Shown: positions 34,958 to 48,002, counted from the stretch's first letter. The stretch: 64,000 nt of DNA from Hymenoscyphus infarciens (GCA_001414345.1 LLCB01000223.1:1-64000); one strand, 5' to 3'. Notes: generated by a model from the sequence alone, not told the origin. Made by a program: numbers and translations.

Positions 34958-37900
34958 TCAAAGCTGATCCCCAACAACAGCGTCAAACTCATCCATGTTG
35001 CTCACCCCCACATTCTCAGTCAAGGTCAAATTCTGCGTCTGCAACTTCTTAATCATCCCATTATTCGGTTTGTAAATCGAATAAATCCCCGGGACAACAC
35101 TATGCGGGGCCCCATCCCCATTCTGAAGTGCCTTCAAATGAGCGAGTTGTTTCCCAGCCATTTGCCATGCAAAACTCCTAGCGTTAGTCTTAGAATAAGA
35201 CCCAAAGAGGACAGAAGCTTTGAGTAAAGCCCATGGGGAGTGATCAGGAGGGCCGTAGGAGGAGAGGAGGAGGTGTACGAGAGGGGTCTCGTCGTGGGGT
35301 AAAATTGCGGTGTACTGATCGTAAAATTCGAGGATCGTTTCTGATCGGCCTGTGGAATCGTGGTCTTCGCTACTGTTGATTTTTGAAACCCATGTTTTGG
35401 ACCAGGAAGCCTTGATGGTTTCGAGATCTTTGTTGAGGTCTGTTAGGATGGTTCGCCATTCCGTGTTTTTCAACGAGGCGTCGCCAGCCCATCTGGAAAA
35501 TTGCAGGAGGTCTTCGTCCCAGGTTGGGATATCGGCGGCCTTGATGTTGCTTTCGAATTCTGCAAGGGATTTATCGACTTTATCGTAGGCTACCCACATT
35601 AAATAATCAATAATGTGTTTGGCTGATGATTTGAAATGTGGTTCGTCCTTTTTGTACTCTGGTTGCATGATTCGAAACGTTTTCCCGGCCACTAACTTGT
35701 CTCGAAGACGTTTCCAGTCATCTTCGGTGAAAGAGTATCCTTGTTTGGCTTGGTCAACGAGGGAGCTAAGGAGTTGGCTGACTGTGGTTGCTTCCTCTGA
35801 AGCAACACTACCCTGGTTATAGCAGAATGAGTCCTTCCAAGCGGTGCATATTCCAAGCATGTTCTGCTGCATATTAAAGCTCAGTGAGCGTTTGAGGAAG
35901 TGAGAAACAGGATTCTCAAGACCGTCAACAAGGTCCTCATACTTGGTTGCGTCTTTGGTGATGAAACCGTCCTTCACAAGATCGGGCGTTGGAGGAACAG
36001 GAGCGGTCACGAAGTTGTCCACGATGGATTCCTCCCAGCAAACCCACGCAATATCCCCATCGTAATCGCCACCAGAAAGTTTTGCAGCGAGGGATGGCTT
36101 TCCTTTGGTCGGGAAAATGATAACATCTTTCAAGCCGATCAACTCAACCTTTGCAACAGCCTTTACTTTCTGGATATCACTGACGAAATGTGCCGGGGAT
36201 CTTGCAACCAAGAGATCTCGCCCGTGGAGCGATTCGCCCGACAATCCCGTCACCTCGTCGGTAAAGGTGGAAAAATCCATATACACTTCGTCTTCCGCCA
36301 GTACCCCCCAGAAATCAGGGACCATGTAGGCATACGTGGATTTGCCCACAGTAATATTGAGTCTTTGTTTCAACTCACTACATTTGCTGGCAAAGAGGGT
36401 CCGGCACAACTCCATCGCATACTGAAATTTGTTAGTCTCGAAACCAGCATCCAGAAGCATGATCAGTTTCTCGCTCTGAAGCGTGGGCAAACCAGCCTCA
36501 TACTTGACTTGTCCGAATTTGATCCTTTGCTGGTCATTAGGATTCGTTTCATGTACCCACTTTCGGAGAGTTGGAGCATCCCCCATCGCAGTAAGAAGGT
36601 CATCCAACTCGCTCTGGAGCCCCACTTCTAACAAGTTCTGGAGTGTTTTCTTCATGATGTCCTTGTCTCTAGCTCTATCCACCAGCAGAGGAAGAAATTG
36701 AAGATTCAAATCCGCCGACTTCAGAGGCCCAGAAGGGTGCAAAACTTCAAATGTGCGATTCTCCACATCATTGTCAGGAATAGTTCGACTTTTGTTTCTT
36801 GTGCGGACCCATTTACATTGTGACGCATACACCTCTATCCATATATCCCCAGATTTAGAGCTGTGGTCCACGCTCCAGAAGCCTTTTGCTTCTCCAATTC
36901 GGCCTTGGAAGCCGCTGGCAGGGTAAGAAAGTCCAAGTTGTTTCATAACTTCAAGAGCTGCCGCGTAAGAAATACGACCAGCTCCATCGGTCATGTTCTC
37001 ACCTTTAAATTCAATGTCTTCCTTGTATCTTATTTGAGATCTCTCGAATTGGAGTGTAGGCGTATTGCGAGACAAAGCTAAGACTTGTTAGTGTGAAAAC
37101 TTGGAACCTTAAACGACTGACCCAACGAGGTTCGAGAAAAAAGCTTCAGATAAGGTTGGTGCTTATTTTTCCGAGTAATTCTGACATGTCCGGTCAACAA
37201 CTCTCCAATTTCGATTGTCGGGCGGATGCTCTCTTCTTGCGAGTGATATCGAGGCGATAAGCCATTTCCGCTGACGGCAAAGAAGTAGACGCAATGCGAT
37301 ATTTCAGCTTTCTTTTTCTCCTTTTTCTCTTTCTTATCTTTCTTCTTCTCTTGTTTAGTCTTGGACTCTTTAGGTTTACAGTGGAATGGTTTCCAAGATC
37401 TCCCAAAGAGCCAATGAGGTCCGTCCACAAGCCATTTCAGCAGGATTTCATGACCTCGTTCATCCTGAATGATTTTAGGAACTTCGTTGCCCTTGAGATG
37501 GGGCATGTCGATTTCAAGAAATCGATCGTCACCCAGTTTTCTCCCAAGTCGATGACGCCTCTCAAGGGTCATTGGCTTGAGACGAAATTGGAAAAGGGGG
37601 CCAGTTTCACTCGAAGCGTTGTACTTGAGGGTGCCCCCAAGTACAACGGCAGAACCTTTGAAGGTATAATCGTTGTTTGCTGCTTCCCAAGCGGATTTTT
37701 CGCTTTTCTCGGGAAAGGGCTTTCCTTGTAGATCGGGAAGCTGACGGAGAAAGCTCCACAGGGTGGTATAGTCAGAAAATGCGGATGCATTCGGAAAGCG
37801 GATACCTGACCACGATACTTCAGCATGGGAGAAAACGCGAGTAATCTCGTAAATGACATGCAAGGGAGCTTTTTCCAAGGAAGGGGGAAGTTTTGCTGGC

Positions 37901-39013
37901 CACTAATTTTTAGTAAAAATCCTTTTTTCGTAGAAGAGATGGCTGCTTACGAAATACGTGTTCCAATCGTTCTTGTAAGATATCTTCATCAGTCAACATA
38001 TTGAAGCTCTGAATACCAAAACCATCCAATTGGCTAGAGATACTAGCCTCCGCGCGCTCTGTGTCGACATGGGCATCGAGGAGAAGTGCATTCGAATCAA
38101 CAGCGTTGATCAAATCAGCATCGAAGCTGCTTCCAGCTCCATAGTCTGAGCTTTTAGTCGAGGCGGCGTTTGAAAATTCCTGGGTCTTTTGAAAAGACTG
38201 CTCTGCAAGATCGGGTACTGTTTCCTGTGTATCAGGAAGCATGGGATACCCAAAAGACTGATTCACTGAGAAGACGCTTGAGCCCGAGATTGATCCAAAA
38301 CTCGTGTTTGCGCTCCTGTATCCGCCAGTGTCCTTGAATGATTGTCTACCCCAATCAGGGGGCAGCATCGCATTGGGGTCACCTTTGGAAAGAGGGGTTG
38401 GCCTGGTTTCCGGAAACTTACACTTCTTCGTGGATTTTTCGGCACCAGACACTGGTTCCTCACGAGCTCGTTTGGGATCGGGGGTTGAGAGAGGGAATGC
38501 GATGGGGTCATCTTTGAAAAGTGGTGTTCCGTCTGAATCCGAAGTTGACCTCCGATGCCTCGGGGTCTTATTCTTTTCCTTCAGCTCTTCGCCAGGGCCC
38601 TCCAAATGTGTCAAGAGAAGATCAATCATAAGCTTGCGTTCTGAATTGGTCAACGAATGCTCCCTGTCGCGCGTAGCTCTTGGAATAACATCCTTCTCAC
38701 CCTTTGGTTTAAGCATCCAACCCGACCATAGCAATTTGGCAATTTTCTTGAACGAGGTGATTGGCTCAACGTGGTAGTTCTTATAACTGAGTGCTGTTAT
38801 CAACGCAACGCATCTCTGCTCCGGCGTCTGAGGTCTTCCGAGTCTTTTGCTAGGTGATTCATTTTCTGGGGGCATCTCCAATCTTAAATCCCAGGTCCTC
38901 GTCAGGTCATCCAGAATCATTTTTATCTCGACCCGGGTGACCCTCGGAGCCCCATGTCGTTCGGTTCTCCAGCTGGGAGTCAACGGAGCAACCGCTGGAG
39001 ATTGGTGTTCCAT
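34958..39013 (-). CDS. RNA-dependent RNA polymerase (QDE-1/SAD-1/RDR family), 1,318 aa
   Basis: Cellular RdRP that copies single-stranded RNA into dsRNA for Dicer in RNA silencing. Exons 39013-37951, 37895-37122 and 37077-34958. Intron 1 (55 nt) starts GTAAGC and ends CCAG; intron 2 (44 nt) starts GTCAGT with CACTAAC before TTAG. Both joins restore family motifs: HVFPKLPPSLEKAP, and SLALSRNTPTLQFERSQIRY leading to NMTDGAG. The catalytic loop GGDYDGD (36053-36073) places the Asp triad at about D950, D952 and D954. LGDDRFLEID in exon 2 is also typical of the family. Residues 1-350 are variable and Ser/Pro-rich, and a Lys-rich insert (KKDKKEKKEKKK) lies in exon 2. Length fits fungal RdRPs. No RIP stops although RIPed blocks begin 0.6 kb and 1.4 kb away. 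Which paralogue (quelling or meiotic silencing) cannot be told. Confidence 0.95.
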
Positions 39014-40410
39014 GGTGATGGTTTAAATATGTAAGAAGTCCTTGTTACTCAATCGAACAATTGAACGTGGAGAATCGGACGAGTTCGAGTTATAGTTTTC
39101 GGTCTCGAGGTATTTCTTTCCTGCAAAGAAAAAAATCGTGTGTGCTCGGAAGCCGCGTATGGGAAAGAGGACAGTAGATGCTGCTTTTCGGGATGGTTCA
39201 CGCGATTCAATTCAAAATAGTCTGCAGAGGTTGGTCAGACAAGTTGTATATAGAGACAGAGGAGAAGAGTGAATGGTTTACCACAAGACATGCATGGAAA
39301 TTGATGTCTTAGAAAGATCGCCTTGAAACATTGACGAATCCGAGATCAAATTATCTCTTCGTCACGCTGGGAAGGAGGGAGAATCTGGGTTGTTTGCTCT
39401 CTCCGTGGGGGGTCAGCCCACGGGGATCTGGGCGGGAAACTCGGCACAGATGGAGGAACTGAACGCGAATCAAGGCTGGCAGATGCTGAAAATATGATCA
39501 AATATACGCTGTGGCGTCTGCAGTCAACCGTCGAGGCAGTCGTAGCATGCAATTGCGCGGTTATCGTGCAGAGAAGCTTCGAGGGTGTTGGGGGAGGGTG
39601 GTGCAAACGAGGCTGTGGAATGCGCGTGCAAGACTTCAATCGCAACGATCAATTGTCGCAAGCAAAAAACAATGGCAGACGCAAGAAGCAGGAATGAGGG
39701 TATTCGCAAGCAAGGGACAGAAAAATGGAGGGGAAGGAACGTGGTGGTGAGAATAGTAACGACAAAACACGCTGAGGGGAGGAGGAGCGGCAGTTGTCCA
39801 AATGAGGCTTTTCAGGGTGGGTTGGCCGCTTTGAACGCCCCGTTTCTGCGGGGTGCAGGCCCGTCCCGCACCCTAATGCAGGGCACCCGTTTCAGCGTTC
39901 TTGTGAAGACTATTTTAGACCTTCTTGCTTTAGAGACAGAAGAGTAATTCAGTAATGGATATGAAGTTACGAAATAGTAAATTAGGACTCTATACTGCTA
40001 GGCTAAATGTAAAAGCATTTTTAGTAAAGCGAACAAAAGAGGGGGTAATACTACTTGAAATATAAGCTGGAAACCGTGGAAAACGTTGGCCATTGAACGA
40101 GACTGGAGAGATAGTTATTAAGGGTTTGCTCACTTTTATACAAACTACGCACAAGAAGAAAAAAAAGAATAACGAGGTCAAGTCAAGCTAAGCGGTAAAT
40201 AGGGAGATAGGAAAGGCACTTACTACACATACAAGTGGCTATCCTACAACGAGTTTGACCCCCAGTTCCTTTGGAAATCCGAACCGGAGCGATATATCAA
40301 GGATACATCAGCCTTATCCCTAGAAAGTTAAAAGTCCCAAATTAGTTGCAGTCTGATGGCGAGGGAATTCAAAGAAACACCCGGTCTGTTGTCGTTACTC
40401 GTTAGGTGTC
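39014..40410. other. RdRP upstream region and spacer
   Basis: Normal composition. The ~330 bp upstream of the RdRP start probably hold its promoter. Frames at 39346-39947 overlap one another on both strands without homology or codon structure, so I do not call genes. A GC-rich patch near 39838-39890 has a small hairpin (GGGTGC..GCACCC). From 39950 the sequence becomes AT-rich but not RIPed. AAGTCAAGC at about 40175 recurs near 44773, 45147 and 45950. Confidence 0.5.
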
Positions 40411-41530
40411 TCGGTTCGAGAGAGCTCGAATACTCGAGAGTTCTCTGTTCCTTAGACGCTCTTTTAGCTCTTAACTAAGTTATTACTATTATTAATAATA
40501 CTATTATCTCTCGACGTTTCGTCTTCGACTCTAGTCTAGACTCTCTCTAATCTATAAGATAGCTTAGATAGATAGATCTATACTTTATTAGTAATTACTT
40601 TATATTTAATATAAAGCGACTAGATATAAAGTTTCTTTAGTAAGTATTTATAAATAGAGTTAGCTATAATTTAGACTCTAATCTTACTAATAAACAAACT
40701 CTTATTAACTTCTTTACTAGTAGTATTTAGTTTATACTATTATATTTTCTTATATAATAATAATTTCTAAGAATAATAATAGTATAAATAATTTAGAAGC
40801 TATTAGAAAAATAAGTTCAATAGTAGTTTACTTTTACTTAACTCTCACTTTTCTCTATTATTAATATATACTAAAAAAACTAAAAAAGTATAAAAACTAA
40901 CTTTAGTTTTAAGGTTTTTAAGAATTTTAAGTAACGTAAAATAAGTCTATATATTAGCTAATAAGTATAAATAGAAAAACTTTTAATAAGTAAATTACGT
41001 ATTTATTTAGTATTTCTTAAAAGAGATTTTAATATAAGAGAGTAGTTATTAAGATATTAATAGTTTAAATTAATATATTAAAACTGTTTTTACGTTTAGT
41101 ACTAAAGCTATTACTATTAGATCTTAGATACTTATAAAAGAATCGTTACTCTAACTAAGTATTCTTTTCATAAGTTAGTTAGTCTATTTTATTATCTAGA
41201 GATAGATATAACGCTTCTTCTTTTATAAAGATAAGAAACTAAGATAACTCGAGAGAGCTTGAATATAGCTATTTATTACGAGAAAGTAGAGTTATATAAT
41301 ATCTTATTTTCTCTATATATATAGTAGAGTTTTCATCTTTAAATATAAGACTCTTTAGAGCGTTTCCTACTCTTAAAATCGTGATATTATTCTTTAATTT
41401 AGTATTATAGTAAACTTGAAGTTAATATTACTACTTAGCTAATATAACTAGTTTGTTAACTTTTGTTCTCTTATTTTAAGAGATAGTGTTATATAAGTTA
41501 TTATAAGTGGATATAAAGTTTAAGAGAGGT
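40411..41530. mobile_element. RIPed retroelement fragment (~1.1 kb)
   Basis: CpA/TpG-depleted DNA between normal flanks. CTCTTAACTAAGTTATTACT at about 40468 is shared with 61438, and similarity continues in the same orientation for roughly 250 bp (TCTCGAC, TAAGTATTTATAAAT, ATAATTTAGACTC-like blocks). It is thus related to the internal region of the LTR element at 59401-62206. TCTCGGTTCGAGAGAGCTCG at about 40412 has a partial echo (CTCGAGAGAGCTTGAATA) near 41238, which may mark its borders. No coding capacity. Confidence 0.6.
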
Positions 41531-41817
41531 TAATTACCGAAGTGTGAAGTGAATGAATTAGATAAGCGAGCTCGGGACTAGCAGTATTCTACATATGATT
41601 ATATACAAAGAGTCTAGAGTGCGTAGGTTACTCGTTTTATCATTAGCACCACGTTTATGACGAACATCAGCAGACTAAGTGAAACAGATCAATAAAATCC
41701 AATAACTTGGAGGCTGCAAGGTAGCAGCCACAGAGAGAGAGCTGACTTCGATCATTTAACACAGAAAAATACATATAAAGTATACATTTCATCATCGTCA
41801 ATCCCCAACACCTAGAA
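41531..41817. other. 3' flank of the AIM9-like gene
   Basis: Un-RIPed spacer between the retroelement fragment and the stop codon. No feature recognised. Confidence 0.4.
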
Positions 41818-43657
41818 CTACCAATCTTCACTGTGATCATCTAGCGGCCAATTCTCAAGAAATTCATTTTTCGATGTAGCGTCGAGTGTAGCAATACATT
41901 CTGCTTTCACACTTTCATTCTCCTCAAGAGCGTCGTCATATCTTTCATTCGAAGTCCAGCCATCGATACTGACCCCAATCCGATCACGAGCTTTTTCCAT
42001 TTGTACATCGATGTGATATTGCTCGGCTTCCATACTGAGGCACTTTGCTACTTCCTCATCTGAAAAGTCTATCGGACATAGAGGAGGACTGCTGCCCGTG
42101 GAGGTGCTAGCAGTAAGCATTGTCCAGTTCTGGATTGCACGGATCAACTCTGCTTTCAGAGTGATGTTATCACCCTCCCATGGCGCGCTCGCATATTGCT
42201 GAAGCTTCTGTTTTGACATGGTTGATTCTGGTTTGAGGGCATCATAATGAGGTTTGTTGTGTTTCGCCGTGGCGACAATATAATAGTAGTGAAGCTGCCT
42301 TTTTCGAAACTGCTCCAAAGCCCCCTCTTGTTCTGCAGCACTCATTTGGTCAAAGGATTCGGGGAGAGACGGCTTTCTGAGACTTCGTGACACCTCATCT
42401 CCAAAGTTCTGAAATGCGCCTGGGAATCCGGATTGGATTACCAATGGCAATACAGATGAGTGCTGCCAATCTATGACGCCTGTGATGGTAAAATCATCGG
42501 ACACAAAAAGGTTATGGGGGTTGAGATCCGGGTGACGAAGGGTCGGTCGCGTCAAAAATCTGTCGTTTGGACCCGCGACCAAAAAAGGAGCAATCTGCAG
42601 GTATTTTTCAACGCTTGCTATATGATCTGCTGGGGAAACCTTTCTGTAGTCGTAAAGGTCTCTATGTTCAACTGATCGAGGAAGACGGGGACGAGCTTGG
42701 CTTTTGAGCCATGATAGTTCCTTCACTGCACCAGCTGTGAAGACATCACCTGGTTCTGTGACTGCTCATATGATTAGCTATAATGGATGAAGAGACGAAA
42801 AGCGGCAGTGGTCATAATTACAAGGGCCACGGGAAACTGGTACTTCTCCCCTACCATCATACCACCATTTCTGTGCAACATCGGGTCCAATGCAAAACTG
42901 TCCGGCTGCGAGATCTCCGCCTGAAAATTCTACACTCTTGGTGTCGGTTTCCAGATCGCTTTTGTGGTATATACTTCCGTATGCAGGTAAGGGTATAGAG
43001 AACAGTTGGGACTCCAATTTCCCTACTTGTGAGAGGACCTTCAGTCGTTCTTTCTCCGACAGGTCATACCAGATATCTCCAAGATCTCGACCACTAGCCC
43101 TTTCCATAATAATATACTCAGTGCCAACTGCATTATTGCTCGTAGCTGAGTAACCTAGAATACCGGGGGCTGGTACTCCATACGACCTGACGAGATTGAT
43201 AGTAGCCACTTCACTGGCAACAGTGTAGTGTTTCGGGTATGTGAATGGATAAGGAAGCCTCGCAATAACAGGTAGGCCATCGATAGTCATCTCAAATGCT
43301 CTGTTGAACCCTCCTTCGGCGAGCTTCGAGAAATCGCTGACCTTTGAAACATCTTTATGGACGGCGGCTGCGGCGGCTTTCTTGAGCTCATTGACGTCGA
43401 AGTTCAAGACTCGCTCTTTGAGGCGCAGCGTCTCGTTGTATCTATGATGTCCGATTATTAGAACCGTATTTGTAAGAGAATGACTTGGAAACTTACATCC
43501 ATCTACCAGAAGTATAATTGAAAAGATCTGAGGTGGCATCCACCTTAGGGTAGGGGCGGTTTCGGCGTATAGAGGTCGTCCCAAGACATCTGAAGGTGCG
43601 GGAACCTAGTGATATACAAGGCCGAAATGCCTTCCGCAACACGCTGGAACTATTCAT
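41818..43657 (-). CDS. AIM9-like aminoglycoside-phosphotransferase-fold protein, 574 aa
   Basis: Kinase-like (APH/choline-kinase fold) protein of the fungal Altered-inheritance-of-mitochondria 9 group, in which substrates are unknown. Exons 43657-43497, 43441-42822 and 42761-41818. Intron 1 (55 nt) starts GTAAGT and ends TAG; intron 2 (60 nt) starts GTAATT and ends GCAG. Joins give FNYTSGRWIYNETLRLKER and RGPFTEPGDVFTAGAVKE, as in homologues. The glycine-loop equivalent EGGFNRAF is at 96-103. The catalytic loop HPDLNPHN is at 337-344 (D339, N344), and IDW with metal-binding D358 follows. The first 50 residues (MNSSSVLRKAFRPCISLG, then Arg-rich, no acidic residues) look like a mitochondrial presequence, and I chose the internal ATG at 43657 for that reason. 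The exact intron-2 acceptor is the least certain point. Confidence 0.9.
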
Positions 43658-46600
43658 GGAGAATACACATTCTGATTGTCTAACAACGCGCGGTTGTCGA
43701 AATTGGGCGGTGAAATAAAGTTCCGTTCCGGTGCGGGGCCAAACACCAACAACGATGAACGAGTGTTGAAATCTTCTACCACACATTCTAATATTCTTTT
43801 GTCCTCAATTCTTTCCCCACCACTGCATCCCAAAATATGGTACCCAAGAGGATATTGCCGATGCTCTTCAGACAGGATTTGATTCCATAGAACCAATAAA
43901 AGAAAAGTCATGTCAAGCCCAGCGGTGCGGAATCTACCACTTACCTTGCTGAATACAGTACCCATCCTAAAGAAATCCGGAGCTTAGAATTTGCTTCTTC
44001 GATGACCGTGGTGTCTTTTTTTGGCTTTTCTGATTTTTCTCCCGAGCGGAGTAGGTCGAGGTGCCCTCCCAACGAGATGGGACGCTTGGAACAAAGGCGA
44101 AGAGCGGGTATTTGAAGAAACACCTTGCTCAACACCCCATTGAAACTGTGTAGGTGACGAGTAGGTATTTGAAGAAATACCTTTTTTCTCAACACCTGTA
44201 TTTGAGGTAGTTCTTGCTCAAAGGAGCAGGGTAATCCAAGGAATACCCGTGGTGTGTGGATGTGTAGATAGTGATTTGCCGGAACGTTGAAGTTTGTCGA
44301 GGAGGTCGGAACGTCTGATTTTGTATGTTAGTTGGAATCAAGAAGGATATCGATGCAACCGCTACGCTAGAAATGACTTTGTTTTATACTGTGACTTTCT
44401 TATTTGCAGTACTTCTGAATAGACGGGTCTGTGGGGGCCAAGGTTGCGAACATTACCCGAAAAGAGATATACATCTCGGATTCACCAACTTTGAGCTCAG
44501 CGAACCACCGTACAAAATGAAATAAGATGAGAACAAGCTAAAGACGTCAGAGTTCCAACGGAAGGTAAGAAAAATAAGCCATAGTTTGAAGTCTTAGACA
44601 CCTTTTCTATTGTGTTTAAGTACTTGGAGGGAAGTGAGGTGTTTTGGAGAACAAAGAGAAGTCTGACAAAAAGGTTGAGTAAGCCACGGCGCTGACCGGT
44701 GCAGTTTATTACAACAACATTGTTTTAGAAACAATGCCACTTTACAAAAATCAAGAAGAAGAAAAAATAAGCAAGTCAAGCCTAGAGGTTCGAATAAATA
44801 GACGCTTTTGTTGGTGAGAAATTATTTGTTTGATTACCTTGAATGGTACGTCAGTCAAATATGGTATGCGTGACAGGGCACAGGGTTGATTTGATAGACT
44901 CAGAGTCTACAGGAGAATGGTATATTCGTTCCCGATATTGCCAAATAGTGTAGTTATGAATGAATATTCGCCGGAGCGCTGAATTATTGAATATTTTAAG
45001 AATTATTCGTGTTGAAACGGATGATTTCAAGTATTACTCAAAGTTTGCTTATTTCAGAAGAAAAGAAGAATAGTTCGTAAAGGTGATTTAGTAGAGAATA
45101 ACAAGGATTTAAATAATTCGTCATAATCCAACGAAGCAAAAAATAAAGTCAAGCCAAAGCCACCACATATAGGGAAATAAGCTTACCTTACAGTGCCCAA
45201 ACTTTAAAGATTTTCCGCGGCCGAGCTGGCCATAAATAAGAGGAAGACCCCACAAACCTGTGACGCCTCAATTCAACATCTCCTGTTATATGATTGTTTG
45301 TTTTCGACGAGATTCCAAAGGGAAACTCTATGTTTTGAATGGCGGGCCTGTTACCGGTATTGCCAGTGCTTGTAATTGTGATCAAAGATTCGCCGGGGCG
45401 TTATGATTAAAATTGTTGTCGAATAATTTTGGAAATCTTCGAATTAAAACGCCTAGTTATGTTTATTAGCATCCAACTGTATAGGCGAATTTTGAGAATT
45501 TGGCATGTTGGTGACCATCGGGCTATCATGAGTCTGTTTATAACGCAAATTGTCCTTATTTGATGATATAAGACCTTGAGAGCTAAGGTGAATTAGAAAG
45601 GACGAGGGTTTATATAAGTAACTATTTTATCTTTCCGAGTAGGGGAACTAAGCCGTATCACTCTTCCTGGAGATCTGTATATTTTTGTAGAGAGTGGATG
45701 CTTTCGAGGCTTATTATCGTCAATTGATACAAAAGTAGTACTTGAAGGGAGTATATAGACTGCCACTGAATATTGCCGCCTTCTAAACAATTGAGCCTCA
45801 TCATAGTTTCATCGCCAACAAATTACCTTGAATTGATTGAAATTTACATATTAGTCATGACTTAGTAATCTCACTTCAGAGGAAGTGGGTTACAAGACTT
45901 AACTATTGTACCTCCTACCTATAAGCCGAAAAAGACACTTAAAAAAAGGAAGTCAAGCCCGGCGATCTGAACAGAAAGAAGTTTCTTACGTTATAAGTAC
46001 CTATGAAGGTATTTTCTTTTATTTTTTTTCATATTCTTTTTCGTTTTTCACTCATCGCCGTATCCTCTGAAGATTCAGGGGACTAAATAGTTTGATTAGC
46101 GGCTGTAAGGAGCGGGTATTCGAAGGAGGACCCTCTAAGTGAGGTAGGTGAAGTGAGGTGTGTAATTTCAAAGAACTACTGGTGGATGGTTTGTACCTAT
46201 ACTGTCCTAGAATGTTTGAAGAAACATCTCGGGCGTTGGTTAAGTAACGGTATGGATTGTTACTCTTAATATCCTGTGATGCTCGAAGGGGCGTCTCGGG
46301 AGGTTACTGATACAGCGGATGCTGCTTAATTTGCCGACGGGTATGCTACCGGTATTGTCGGATTTGTATTTGTGAATGAAGAGTCACAGGGGGCGGAATC
46401 GTTGATTGAATATTTGAGAAATTTTCATTTGAAAGCGCTTGGTTTTGTACATTAGTAAATCAGGATTTAGAAGAAGAATGAGAATTTGAGATGTAGATAT
46501 GACCGCTAGACTAGTTTGACTTCGAGTTGTTTCTTAAAAAGTGCTTATTTGAGAATAAAAAAAAGAGGTCCGAGGGTCAGAGTGAATTAGTAAATAGACG

Positions 46601-46960
46601 CGGAGGTACGGCGGTAAAGTATGATAGCCTCTCTGCCCCTGTAAGTGGATAAAATAAAGATTGAAAGAATGGTACCTCCGTATAAGCAGCAAAAAGAACA
46701 CTCTCTTGGTGTGTGCATGTCAAGTGTTCAAAGGAACACTTCGAAGTGGTGAACTTTTGAAACAAGAGGCCTCTATTATGACTCGGGTAAGTGAGTACGT
46801 TCAAAAAAACACTCTCTAAGGTTTGGTAATGTCCGGGGAGACTCGAAGGAGAATCTCGGGCGCTAACTGAATAACGGATTAGAGGTGTTATTTTTCTAAC
46901 GGGTCTGTCACCGGTATTACTTAATTAAAAATGAAAATTCGCTAGAGTGTCAAGAGTAGA
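43658..46960. other. Gene-free spacer with diverged repeats
   Basis: Un-RIPed DNA with no convincing gene; short frames (43941-44195, 44325-44525, 45593-45790, 46577-46804) have no family match or shared start context. Instead, loosely related blocks recur: CGGGCCTGTTACCGGTATTG (about 45343) against GGGTATGCTACCGGTATTG (46338) and GGTCTGTCACCGGTATTA (46900). ATTCGCCGGRGCG occurs near 44970 and 45390, and GTCAAGCC-type motifs near 44775, 45150 and 45950. A RIPed relative appears at about 47650. See the finding on this region. Confidence 0.55.
44105..44196. repeat. Short tandem duplication (about 57-bp period)
   Basis: GGTATTTGAAGAAACACC..CTCAACACC at 44106-44136 recurs as GGTATTTGAAGAAATACC..CTCAACACC at 44163-44196. 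Each unit contains a small palindrome (GGTATTT..AAATACC). A related GGTATTCGAAGGAGGACC lies near 46113. Confidence 0.75.
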
Positions 46961-48002
46961 AAATTCGAGGGAATAATACAGAGGTCATTAGCAGAGAGTT
47001 AGCTAATACAAAAACATAAAACAGAAAACATAATATAGACTTAAGTAAATAAAATAAAAATCTTTTTTCTAAGATTTAAAGGCTACTATATTAAGTAACT
47101 AAGATATATTAGAGGGCTAGAATTTAATATCTATTTAATTTAAGTTTTAATTATTAAAAGAGAAAGATAAAGTTAAAGTCCGTATATAGTCTAAGACTAA
47201 GGCTCCGCTAGTCTCTAGTTATATACTAATACTAATTACGCTTTAGTTTTAAGCTAGCTTCTAATACTCTCTACTATCTCTTTACTTAAGTAGTATTTCT
47301 TTAAATATAGAATCTTTTTTTAAAAAAGTAACTAATCACGTATCTAGTCTTAGAAAAGAATTCTTCTACTTCGACTAAGTTTAATAACTAGCTATAAAGA
47401 ACTCTAAATATATAGCTAAAATACTTGAGATTTTATTTAATTCTTATTTAATATCTCTTTTTAAAAAATTAAATAAATCTTTTAAATTACTATATATTAG
47501 TTTTATATCTTATATATAATTTCTTTTAAACCTTTATAGCTATATATACGTATTTAAATAATAATATATATTATTTTAAACTTATTATTAATTTTTTAAA
47601 ATAAGTCTATTTTATATTATATTAGCTAACTCTCTACTAATATTCACTATAATAATCGAATTAAAACACCTAGTTATATAGATTAGTATATACGAATTTA
47701 GATAAAAGTTAAGAATATAGATTTAGTATAACTACGAGATATAATAGTACGCTATTCTGAATTACTAGTATTCGTGAAACTGCTAATACCTCTAGGCTAC
47801 TACTAATACCTCTAGGCTAAGATTATAAATAACTAATACTTATATAACTAAAGGTACCGAAGGTATTAATATCCGACATTTATATATAGAAGGGATTAAG
47901 GTTTAGATATTATATATTTAGCTTTTAGACTCTTATTATTTAGTATTAGCTATATTAGATAAGGCTTAGTTATTATTATTATCAAATCTTAGTAGTTTCT
48001 AA

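Noticed and set aside
34482..35227. Small frames beside and antisense to the RdRP 3' end
   Set aside because: Low-complexity or antisense; the RdRP frame ends naturally at 34958.
35352..38777. Several + strand frames of 70-240 codons
   Set aside because: All antisense to the RdRP exons, explained by its codon usage.
39346..39947. Cluster of overlapping frames on both strands (up to 120 codons)
   Set aside because: Mutually overlapping in GC-richer upstream DNA, with no homology, signal peptide or splice logic.
44325..44525. Possible small secreted protein (MTLFYTVTFLFAVLLN start)
   Set aside because: The hydrophobic start is not enough: only two Cys, no cleavage-site context, and it lies in the degenerate repeat region.
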